The translations under genes and the position numbers were made by a program. Shown piece by piece: positions 1 through 5,214 of a stretch of 5,382 bases of DNA. Each line of letters opens with the position of its first letter. Position 1 is the first letter of the stretch. The notes under the pieces are model-generated. The model was not told where the DNA came from. It worked only from the letters and a program-made list of their open reading frames with translations, and made no database searches. This DNA is from Bacillota bacterium (GTDB lineage Bacteria > Bacillota > Sulfobacillia > RBS10-35 > JAJYVM01), in the NCBI GenBank assembly GCA_021792015.1, contig JAJYVM010000068.1, forward strand, positions 1-5,382, given 5' to 3'.

Positions 1-251
1 CTGCCGGCCGGCGCCGGCTCGCAGGCTGTGGCACCGAGGTTGGGCTGGAACGTGCCGACGGCGCAAGGCGTCGCGGATGTCGCCCCGGAAGTTGCGACGT
101 AGGTGCCCGGCGGGGCCGGTACGCAGGTCCCCGAGGTCGCGTCGAGATAGCTCCCCGGTGAGCACGCGGTGCCGGCCCGCGCCGGTACGACCAGCATCAC
201 CGCCGCAACCGCCGCCGCGGCAACGAGCCAGAGCCGGATCGCCGTCGACAC
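1..251 (-). CDS. Exported protein with ephrin-receptor-like Cys repeats, 5' part only
   Basis: The gene runs off the left edge of the window; 83 codons are visible. The GTG start at 251-249 is chosen because a strong ribosome-binding site (GGAGGGG, 264-258) lies 6 bases upstream and the protein then begins with a clean signal peptide: a basic start (Arg6), a hydrophobic Leu/Val/Ala core at about residues 7-22, and a likely cleavage after Ala-Arg-Ala (residue 26). The mature part has cysteines at 30, 43, 63 and 77, each followed by a Pro/Ala-Gly-x-Tyr/Phe element (CSPGSY, CVPAPPGTY, CAVGTF, CEPAPAG). It alternates with Gly-Ala-Thr-Ser segments. This is the pattern of GCC2/GCC3 (ephrin-receptor-like) repeats, which in bacteria occur in long surface or secreted proteins. 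Several more repeats are expected to the left. The function is unknown; adhesion or cell-surface display is only a guess. The gene is divergent from the 525-1292 gene. Confidence 0.82.
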   Translation of the reverse strand, partial: MSTAIRLWLVAAAAVAAVMLVVPARAGTACSPGSYLDATSGTCVPAPPGTYVATSGATSATPCAVGTFQPNLGATACEPAPAG

Positions 252-257
252 AAAGCG

Positions 258-264
258 CCCCTCC
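258..264 (-). promoter_or_regulatory. Ribosome-binding site deciding a GTG start
   Basis: GGAGGGG on the minus strand, 6 bases before the GTG at 251. It fixes the start of the exported repeat protein, which has no competing ATG before its signal peptide. Confidence 0.75.
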
Positions 265-278
265 AAATCTGGCGGCAG

Positions 279-314
279 CCATTCCACAGGCTCCGGGACG
301 AATCCTGTGGATGG
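279..314. repeat. Inverted repeat in the divergent intergenic region
   Basis: CCACAGG (284-290) pairs with CCTGTGG (304-310) across a 13-base spacer. Pairing extends outward through CCAT/ATGG if one T in the left arm (282 or 283) is bulged, giving 11-bp arms. The repeat begins 28 bases upstream of the GTG start at 251, so it could be an operator or a 5'-leader hairpin for the exported protein. No clear -10/-35 pair was seen around it. The function is inferred only from position. Confidence 0.45.
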
Positions 315-490
315 CGGACCAGGCAATCGCCCTCGCGTCGAGTGGGGCTGCTCACCGCCGCCCGGCGGGGTCCGGGTAGACGGGCGCGGTCAGGCACAGG
401 CACCGCAACGCACGCCCAGGTGATTCCGGGACTCGCCCGAGATGCCGCCTTCGGCCCCGGTGGTTCTCCCCGTGGCCGCGCGTCGGAGCG
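315..490. other. Gene-free stretch between divergent genes
   Basis: Together with the flanking 252-314 and 491-524, this makes about 270 bases without a supported gene. Open frames here have no ribosome-binding site and no recognisable protein features. It presumably carries the promoters of the two divergent genes, but no convincing promoter hexamers could be picked out in such GC-rich sequence. Confidence 0.5.
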
Positions 491-514
491 TTGAGCGCCT
501 TGTTGAGCGCCTTC
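491..514. repeat. 12-bp tandem direct repeat upstream of the 525 gene
   Basis: Two adjacent copies, TTGAGCGCCTTG (491-502) and TTGAGCGCCTTC (503-514), differ only in the last base. The TTGAGCG core is preceded by a partial GAGCG. The repeat ends 10 bases before the GTG at 525. It could be a direct-repeat regulator site or a chance duplication. Confidence 0.5.
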
Positions 515-524
515 ATGAGAGCGG

Positions 525-1292
525 GTGCCCGTACTGGACCACGACATGTCATGGGGGGCCTGGCCGAGGCACGGACTGAGCCCGAGGCTGGTGCCGTCGG
601 AGGCGACGTCGGCCGCCGACTGGATCGTCGCCAGCCTGCACCCGTTCAGGTGCGGCACCGCTGGATCGCTGGTGCCACCGGTCTTTGCCGCTTACGCACG
701 GATTCTGTATCCGGCACGCGGCGCCGGCGGCCGGTTGGTGCGCTGGTCCGAGGTCGCCGGCTGGTCAGGGCGGATCTATCACCCCCGCATGCAGTTCGAG
801 CCGCTGGCCACGCCGGCGGAGGGTGGTGGCACGGGCCCCAAGCCGTGGGATGGCTACGCGCCGGGGGAGGACCGGGCACACGTGCCCGCGCTGGCCAAGG
901 TGTTGCAGGGGCACACCACCACCCCCGACCGGATCTGGTACTGCGTCTGGGAGGGGTACGGCGACGTCGTCCCGCAGTCGACGGCTCGGGTGCGGCGGCA
1001 GGCGCGCGACTACCTGCTGTACGCCGGGACGCTGGCGGCACTGGATGGCGGCCGCACCCCCGACTACTGGTTCCCAGCGGATCGGTCGTGGTGTGTGGCC
1101 GGCGACGTCGACCTCTGCTGGTGCTACGTGGGCGGCTCCCGCGCCTGCGTGGACGCCATCCTGGGCTGCCCTGACCTGGAGGCCGTGCCGGCCGAGCCCG
1201 ACGACGGCCTGACGTACGACTCCGATCCCGTGAACCTGCTCACCCCCGAACAGTGGGCGGCCTGGAACCTGCCGCCGCCACGGGGCGTCTAA
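525..1292 (+). CDS. Conserved hypothetical protein with WEGYG motif
   Basis: A 255-residue soluble protein with no signal peptide or membrane segment. I recognise its general pattern from uncharacterised proteins of actinobacteria and other GC-rich bacteria, but know no function or domain name. Visible landmarks are DWIVASLHPF (32-41), FAAYARILYP (54-63) followed by VRWSEVAGWSGR (72-83), HPRMQF (86-91), WYCVWEGYG (138-146), RDYLLYAG (161-168), YWFPADRSWCVAGDVDL (181-197) and YVGGS (201-205). It is rich in Trp and Tyr, with a compact single-domain look. The start is uncertain. GTG at 525 is the first possible start after an in-frame TGA at 516-518, but its ribosome-binding site is weak. ATG at 546, or a later start, is possible because family members as I recall them begin nearer the DWIV segment. 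The stop lies 6 bases before the lipoprotein start, so the two are probably co-transcribed. Confidence 0.72.
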   Translation: MPVLDHDMSWGAWPRHGLSPRLVPSEATSAADWIVASLHPFRCGTAGSLVPPVFAAYARILYPARGAGGRLVRWSEVAGWSGRIYHPRMQFEPLATPAEGGGTGPKPWDGYAPGEDRAHVPALAKVLQGHTTTPDRIWYCVWEGYGDVVPQSTARVRRQARDYLLYAGTLAALDGGRTPDYWFPADRSWCVAGDVDLCWCYVGGSRACVDAILGCPDLEAVPAEPDDGLTYDSDPVNLLTPEQWAAWNLPPPRGV

Positions 1293-1298
1293 GCGGTC

Positions 1299-2967
1299 AT
1301 GAAGGCGCGGTGGTTGATCCTCTGCGCGGTTGCGCTGGTGCTGGCCGCGTGCGGCAAGCCATCCGCGAAGCCGCCGCTTGTCGTGCTCGCCCACGCCGCG
1401 GTTGGGCCGGACGCCTTACGTGCCGGCCTGGGGCCGGGGGCCTCGCTGGTCGTGCAGTGGAGCACCGATGCCGGTAACGCTTGGTCCGTGGCGACGGCGG
1501 CTCTGCCCACGGGGACCGGTCCGGTCGAGGCCGTCCACTTGGCGCTCCCGGCCAAAGGTGACGGATGGCTGCTCGTGCGCGGGAAGTCGCTGTGCGTGCT
1601 GCTGCGCAGCCGCGACGGCGGGCGGACGTGGTCGAGCCAGCACCAGCCCGCGCTGCAATCCTGCCAGGCCGCGGCCATGGCGTTTCGGACGCCAAGTCAA
1701 GGGTGGATCGTCACGGCCGACGGCTCCGAGTTGCTGATCTACAGCACCCCCGACGGCGGCCAGACCTGGAGCCCGTCGTCGGCACCGCTGCCCGTGAGCA
1801 CCTCCTTCACCGTCGAGGCCATCGACGGGCCAGTGTTCACCGGCGCCCGGCAGGGGTCGTTCCGCGTCCACTACGGCGGGTCGGCCAGCGGGGTGCTGGG
1901 CTACGCGACAGCGGACGGCGGGGCGGCATGGACCGTTACGACGCCCACGCCGACGATGGCGACCGCCAGGCTCGGCGACGACGAGTGGCAGGTCGACCAG
2001 CCGTTGAGCGGAGGCCCGTTGCCCATCCGCCGCAGCACGGATGGCGGCCGCACCTGGGCGACGTCCGACATCCGGCTTCCCGCGAATCTGAGTGCGCCCG
2101 TGTGGGCCCACGCCCAATTCGTCGATGCTGTCCACGGGTGGGTCCTGGCGGCGGGCGCGCCAGCGACGGCCCAGGAGATGTGGGTTGCTCCGCACCACCG
2201 ACGGCGGCCGCACGTGGTCGGTGGCGGCGCATACGGGCGCCGGGACGTTTCTCGGCCTGGCCTACGGCACCGTGGCGATGGCGTTCCGTACCCCGGCCCA
2301 GGGCTGGATCGCGGCCGTCAATGTGTGGCAGGGTCCCGAGTCGGTGGATGTGTTTCGGACCGGCGACGGCGGGCTGGACTGGCAGCAGAGCCGTGCGTGC
2401 GCCGCTTCCCGTCCGCGACGCCACCGGCATCCGAGCACCCGCATTCGCCGGCCCGGAGGACGGCACGCTGACTGTGCCGCTGAAATCCGGGGCCCTGACC
2501 TACGGCAGCACCGACGGCGGCGCCGCCTGGACTCTGGACATCCCGGCCTGCACGGCGGCGGACCTCTCGGCCCGCGGCGGGCGGCAGGGCGAGAACACGG
2601 GGCGCACGGCGACCTGGTCTTCACCAACACGGGATCGAAGGCGTGCCTGCTTGAGGGGCTGCCGACGGTGCTTGCGCTCATCCGGGCGGATGGGAACGTC
2701 CTCGCCACGCGGACGCTGCCGGCGCAGGGGACGGTGGCCTCGCTGCCGCTCGATCCCGGCGGCACGGGCGAGATGGTGGTGTACTGATCGAACTGGTGCG
2801 GTCCGCAGCCCGACCCTCTGAAGCTGCACGTCACGCTTCCCGACGGCCGTGGTACTGTGACGACGCCCTTTGACGGCCCGCCAGACTACGACTACGTGCC
2901 CGCCTGCCTGAGCGCGGGCCAGCCGTCGACCCTTCGCCTCCTCTCGGCCTACAGCGCGAAGGGATAA
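1299..2967 (+). pseudogene. Broken lipoprotein: BNR/Asp-box propeller plus DUF4232-like domain
   Basis: The N-terminus is a lipoprotein signal peptide (Lys2, Arg4, hydrophobic core, LAAC lipobox with Cys18), so the product would be anchored outside the membrane. Eight Asp-box motifs (S/T-x-D-x-G-x-x-W) follow: residues 55-62, 104-111, 150-157, 204-211 and 246-253 in the first frame, then at bases 2194-2217, 2359-2382 and 2507-2530. They mark a sialidase/YCF48-like beta-propeller. From base 2549 comes a DUF4232-like domain with all four expected cysteines (PACTAADL, SKACLLEG, SNWCG, PACLSAG). The reading frame changes by +1 near 2182-2184, by +1 again within 2385-2412, and by -1 near 2599-2602. 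A TGA at 2785-2787 stands where a Trp is expected. Repaired, the protein would be about 555 residues. As it stands, translation from 1299 would run out of frame after Met294 and end at 2471. The start ATG is 6 bases after the preceding stop and lacks a good ribosome-binding site, suggesting translational coupling. No catalytic residues are recognisable, and a structural or binding role is more likely than sialidase activity. Confidence 0.85.
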
Positions 2968-3004
2968 CGGAATACGATGGGTGGGATGGGGGCTGTGCGG
3001 GACG

Positions 3005-3367
3005 ATGAAGCTCGTGCTCACGATCATCGGCCTGCGGGACGCGGGGCGGCTCAGCGCGGCCTTGGCCGCGCGCGGCCTGCGCAGCACCCGCCTGGCCAGC
3101 AGCGGCGGCTTCCTGCGCGAATCAAACGCCACACTGCTCATCGGTTGCGCCGACGAGCGGGTTGACGAGGTCCTGACGCTCATCCGCACCTCTTGCAAGC
3201 CCCGCCGCCAGGTGGTGGTGCCCCTGCACTATCTGGGCGAAGAGGCCCAGCCCGTGCCGCTGGAGCCTGTGGACATCGTGGTGGGCGGCGCCACAAGCTT
3301 TGTCCTCGCCCTGGAACCGGCGGGGACGGCGGGCGCTTGCCGCCCGCCGCACAAAGCATCCGGTTGA
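3005..3367 (+). CDS. darA: Cyclic-di-AMP receptor, DarA/PstA family
   Basis: A 120-residue PII-like protein of the DarA/PstA (CdAMP_rec) family. These cytoplasmic homotrimers bind cyclic-di-AMP between subunits; their downstream target is largely unknown. Family landmarks are all present: MKLVLTIIGLRD at the start, R26 and T28 in LRSTRLAS, SSGGFLRESNATLLIG (32-47) with F36, N41 and G47, VDEVLTLIRTSCKPRRQ (53-69), and VGGATSFVL (93-101). These match positions described as ligand contacts in characterised homologues. The ATG at 3005 is chosen because the family begins MKL. A GTG at 2981 would add eight unlikely residues, and neither start has a strong ribosome-binding site. The length slightly exceeds the roughly 109 residues of the Bacillus protein because of a Pro/Gly-rich tail (about 104-120). 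It stands alone here, not beside tmk or holB as in many Bacillota. It implies that the host makes cyclic-di-AMP. Confidence 0.9.
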   Translation: MKLVLTIIGLRDAGRLSAALAARGLRSTRLASSGGFLRESNATLLIGCADERVDEVLTLIRTSCKPRRQVVVPLHYLGEEAQPVPLEPVDIVVGGATSFVLALEPAGTAGACRPPHKASG

Positions 3368-3386
3368 TGGCCGGTCACGCCGGCCA
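3368..3386. terminator. GC stem-loop between convergent genes, possible bidirectional terminator
   Basis: A perfect inverted repeat, TGGCCGG (3368-3374), loop TCACG, CCGGCCA (3380-3386). It begins at the base after the darA stop and lies 16 bases beyond the end of the convergent 140-residue gene. The 7-bp stem is very GC-rich and reads the same on both strands. No T-run follows on either strand, so it is not a textbook intrinsic terminator. It may still stop transcription or protect 3' ends. Confidence 0.5.
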
Positions 3387-3401
3387 AAGTCAGATCACGG
3401 G

Positions 3402-3824
3402 TCAGAGGGTGTACATGTCGGCCTGGATCACTTGGTAGCCGCTCTTCAGCACGTCCTCCTCGGAGCGGAGGCTGTTCGGCTGGTAGTCGCGGGGCACGAC
3501 CACGTAGTGATAGCGCCAAACGGGGTCGTAGTGGGGGTCGCCGGGCTTGCTATCGTAGATCCCGTACTGGTTCGGCACGCGCTCCGGCCGGCCCCCGGGG
3601 CCGCCGTCGACGCTGGACACGACCACGTACTCCTTGGCCCACTTCTGCTTCGTGGCGTCGATGTGGATCACGCCGCAGGGCATCGCGTACACGATCTCGC
3701 CGCGCACCCAGCGGGGCCCGATGCGCTGGTGGTGCGGGTTTGAGTACGTGAGCTCGTCCGTGGCCACCGGGCCCGTATCGTCGCGGGTGTAGTGCAGCCC
3801 GCCGGAGCCGCCTCCGTCCGCCAT
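3402..3824 (-). CDS. Uncharacterised 140-residue protein downstream of the Pit permease
   Basis: A soluble protein of 140 residues with no signal peptide and no membrane segment. The start is firm: ATG at 3824-3822 with GGAGG (3836-3832) 7 bases upstream, a site that sits against the stop of the permease gene. The first 20 residues are Gly/Asp-rich and look flexible. The core has strands typical of a beta-rich fold: VRGEIVYAMPCGVIHIDATK (40-59), EYVVVSS, RVPNQYGIYDSKPGDPHYDPVWRYHYVVVPRDY and a closing SLRSEEDVLKSGYQVIQADM. The PGDPxYxPxWR...VxVP...NSLRSxEDVxxxGY string resembles the C-terminal part of a family of uncharacterised bacterial and archaeal proteins, often exported, that I know only as conserved hypotheticals. 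This copy lacks an export signal. It is third in the padR-pit operon, 13 bases from the permease, so a role linked to that transporter is inferred. No function can be assigned. Confidence 0.8.
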   Translation of the reverse strand: MADGGGSGGLHYTRDDTGPVATDELTYSNPHHQRIGPRWVRGEIVYAMPCGVIHIDATKQKWAKEYVVVSSVDGGPGGRPERVPNQYGIYDSKPGDPHYDPVWRYHYVVVPRDYQPNSLRSEEDVLKSGYQVIQADMYTL

Positions 3825-3831
3825 CTCGGCC

Positions 3832-3836
3832 CCTCC
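3832..3836 (-). promoter_or_regulatory. Ribosome-binding site next to the permease stop codon
   Basis: GGAGG on the minus strand within a longer GGGGAGGGG run, 7 bases before the ATG at 3824. The run overlaps the TAG (3840-3838) of the permease gene, so ribosomes finishing the permease pass directly over it. This supports co-translation of the two genes. Confidence 0.7.
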
Positions 3837-3837
3837 C

Positions 3838-4800
3838 CTACACGGCCGCGTGCATCGCCAGGAGCAGGCGCGTGACCAGGTAGCCCAGGGCCAGGCCCGA
3901 GGCCGGTCCGGCCGCCCAGCCGCGCAGGATCCCGTAGACGGTGCCCCACTGCACCGTCTGGCGGCCGCGGGCGAAGCCGGTGCCGGCCATCGCGCCGACC
4001 AGGGCCTGGTTCATGGACGTGAAGTAGCCGAAGGTGACGGCCGTGAACACGACGAGGGCCTGGACGAGCTGGGCGGCGCTCGCCATCGCCAGGTCCACCT
4101 TCACGATGTCGAAGGCCACGGTCTTGAGGAGCGGCTTGCCCCAGGTCAGCACGCCGACCGCCAGGCCGATGCCGCCGATGATTCCGGCCGTCCACACGTT
4201 GAAGAGGTGCGTCATCAGGAAGACGCCGGTCGCGTTCGAGACGTCGTTGCTGCCCATGGTGAACGAGGCCGCCGCCCCGACGACCACCAGCAGGACCGGC
4301 AGCAGCCCGCCCTTGCTCTGGGCGCCCTTGGCCTCCGGCGCGATGGCGTCCACGATGTGGGTGAAGACGTAGCCGAGGCCGCAGGCCACCAGGGGCGCCA
4401 GGACCCAGAGCACGGCCAGGTGCAGGATGGTCGTCCAGTCCACCGGGATGGCGCCGGCGAGGCCCACGCCGACGGCGCAGAAGACGAGGATCTGGATGGT
4501 CGAGGTGGGGACCCGGACGTAGGTGTAGATGGTGGTGAGCAGGAAGGCGCACCCGACGATGGCAATGGCGGCCGGCACCGTCACGCGGGCGGCGTCGATG
4601 ATGCCCTGGCCGACCGTGACCTCCACGCGGTGGCTGGCCAGGGCGGCCCCGAGGAGCGTGAGCGGGGCCATGAGCAGCAGGGCCGGCCAGAGCCGGATGG
4701 AGCCGGATGCGTGCGGCATGCCCATGCAGGCGCCGGTGTAGTGGGCGCCCATGCTCCAGGCAAAGGCCAGCACCATCAGGATCAGCAGGGCCGTGATCAA
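3838..4800 (-). CDS. Atypical Pit-family (PHO4) anion permease
   Basis: A 320-residue integral membrane protein of the inorganic phosphate (PiT/PHO4) family, which moves phosphate (sulfate in some members) with a cation. Hydrophobic segments lie at about 2-19, 38-55, 73-94, 102-118, 124-147, 165-183, 203-219, 240-260, 264-276 and 292-315. The family has an inverted duplication, each half with a GANDxANA and a PxSTT signature. Here the first-half GAND motif is replaced by MGAHYTGACMG (17-27), while its PTSTIQ (98-103) is kept. The second half keeps GSNDVSNATG (183-192), but its PxSTT is replaced by FTSMNQ (260-265). Substrate and coupling ion may therefore differ from ordinary phosphate permeases. 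The start is TTG at 4800-4798, sharing TTGA with the padR stop; AGGAGG (4813-4808) sits 7 bases upstream. A longer reading back to 5076 would only add padR in another frame. It is the middle gene of a PadR-controlled operon. Confidence 0.88.
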   Translation of the reverse strand: MITALLILMVLAFAWSMGAHYTGACMGMPHASGSIRLWPALLLMAPLTLLGAALASHRVEVTVGQGIIDAARVTVPAAIAIVGCAFLLTTIYTYVRVPTSTIQILVFCAVGVGLAGAIPVDWTTILHLAVLWVLAPLVACGLGYVFTHIVDAIAPEAKGAQSKGGLLPVLLVVVGAAASFTMGSNDVSNATGVFLMTHLFNVWTAGIIGGIGLAVGVLTWGKPLLKTVAFDIVKVDLAMASAAQLVQALVVFTAVTFGYFTSMNQALVGAMAGTGFARGRQTVQWGTVYGILRGWAAGPASGLALGYLVTRLLLAMHAAV

Positions 4801-5165
4801 CGCCCGTCCTCCTTTTGGGCGGCCATGCCGCCGATCGGTGGGCCCTGGTCCTCCACCACCTCCCCCACCAGCTCGCGCAGACGGATGCGCGCCTCCGCGA
4901 GGACGGCGGCCCCGGCGGGCGTCGATCGGTAGTACTTGCGCTGGCGGCCGGCGACGACGCGAACCTCGCAGCGCAGCAGGCCGGCCCGCTCCAGGCGGTG
5001 CAGCAGCGGGTAGAGCGTGCCGGCACCGATGCGGTAGCCGTGCCGGTCCATCTCCGCCATCAGGTCCACCCCGCAAACCGGCTCGTGGCCGGCGTGGAAG
5101 AGGATGTGCAGCCGCACGAATCCCAGAAAGAAGTCGCGGAACAGATCGTTATCCAATATCGCCAT
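4797..5165 (-). CDS. PadR-family transcriptional repressor
   Basis: A 122-residue winged-helix regulator of the PadR family. FFLGFVRLHILFHAGHEPVCGVDLMAEM (12-39) forms the first helices, GYRIGAGTLYPLLHRLERAGLL (43-64) contains the recognition helix with the signature GTLYPLLHRLE, and RKYYRSTPAGAAVLAEA (76-92) covers the wing and the start of the C-terminal helix. RIRLRELVGEVVED (93-106) would be the short dimerisation helix, making this the compact subtype. The tail is Gly/Pro-rich. It resembles the PadR proteins of Bacillota that begin near a FFLGF.-.HILHHA segment. The ATG at 5165 is used; there is no ribosome-binding site before it, so translation may be leaderless, or a later start such as the GTG at codon 17 could be used. 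It is the first gene of the operon, and a palindrome centred on its start codon suggests that it represses itself and the permease. The inducing signal cannot be seen from the sequence. Confidence 0.9.
   Translation of the reverse strand: MAILDNDLFRDFFLGFVRLHILFHAGHEPVCGVDLMAEMDRHGYRIGAGTLYPLLHRLERAGLLRCEVRVVAGRQRKYYRSTPAGAAVLAEARIRLRELVGEVVEDQGPPIGGMAAQKEDGR
4808..4813 (-). promoter_or_regulatory. Ribosome-binding site fixing the TTG start of the permease
   Basis: AGGAGG on the minus strand, 7 bases before the TTG at 4800 and inside the last codons of padR. It decides the non-ATG start and shows the two genes are translated in tandem through a four-base TTGA overlap. Confidence 0.85.
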
Positions 5166-5175
5166 TCGATATTGG
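5153..5175. promoter_or_regulatory. Perfect palindrome over the padR start, probable PadR operator
   Basis: CCAATATCG (5153-5161) and CGATATTGG (5167-5175) form a perfect 9-bp inverted repeat around a 5-base spacer. The centre, base 5164, is the middle of the padR ATG. AT-rich palindromes near their own start are usual operators of PadR repressors, which bind as dimers. Here the site covers the candidate -10 element and the start codon, so occupancy would block transcription of the whole operon. Confidence 0.75.
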
Positions 5176-5193
5176 CGGGCGGGGGCCTGTCAA
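5166..5193 (-). promoter_or_regulatory. Candidate padR operon promoter
   Basis: A perfect TTGACA -35 hexamer (5193-5188) stands in otherwise GC-rich sequence. Sixteen bases on is TATCGA (5171-5166), a poor -10 that lies within the palindrome and directly abuts the ATG. That geometry would put the transcript start at or inside the first codons, consistent with a leaderless message or a later true start codon. Confidence 0.45.
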
Positions 5194-5214
5194 GGGGTTC
5201 AGGGTGGGCGAGCG

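Noticed and set aside
284..312. DnaA-box-like sequence (TGTGGAT) in the inverted repeat, suggesting an origin
   Set aside because: Neither copy matches the full nine-base box, there are only two, and no AT-rich unwinding region or dnaA/dnaN gene is nearby.
352..552. Small minus-strand frame with an internal MKALNKALN repeat
   Set aside because: The peptide repeat merely reflects the 12-bp DNA repeat at 491-514; no ribosome-binding site, and it overlaps the start of the 525 gene.
2182..2602. Programmed frameshifting in the lipoprotein gene
   Set aside because: Three separate shifts of mixed direction plus a nonsense codon, with no slippery heptamer or regulatory structure evident, fit error or decay better.
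1565..2821. Plus-strand open frame of 418 codons as a separate gene
   Set aside because: Only its stretch from about 2400 to 2600 encodes the propeller/DUF4232-like protein; the rest is out-of-frame reading of the broken lipoprotein.
3850..4932. Long plus-strand open frame of 360 codons antisense to the permease
   Set aside because: His/Asp/Gly-rich composition and no recognisable motifs; it mirrors the permease codons on the other strand.
3668..5026. Very long minus-strand open frame of 452 codons
   Set aside because: It is low-complexity Arg/Gly/Pro/His translation overlapping the permease and padR in the wrong frame, a GC-rich artefact.
4801..5076. N-terminal extension of the permease reading frame back to 5076
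   Set aside because: It lies inside padR in another frame, is Arg/Pro/Gly-rich with no family match, and the TTG at 4800 has a perfect ribosome-binding site.
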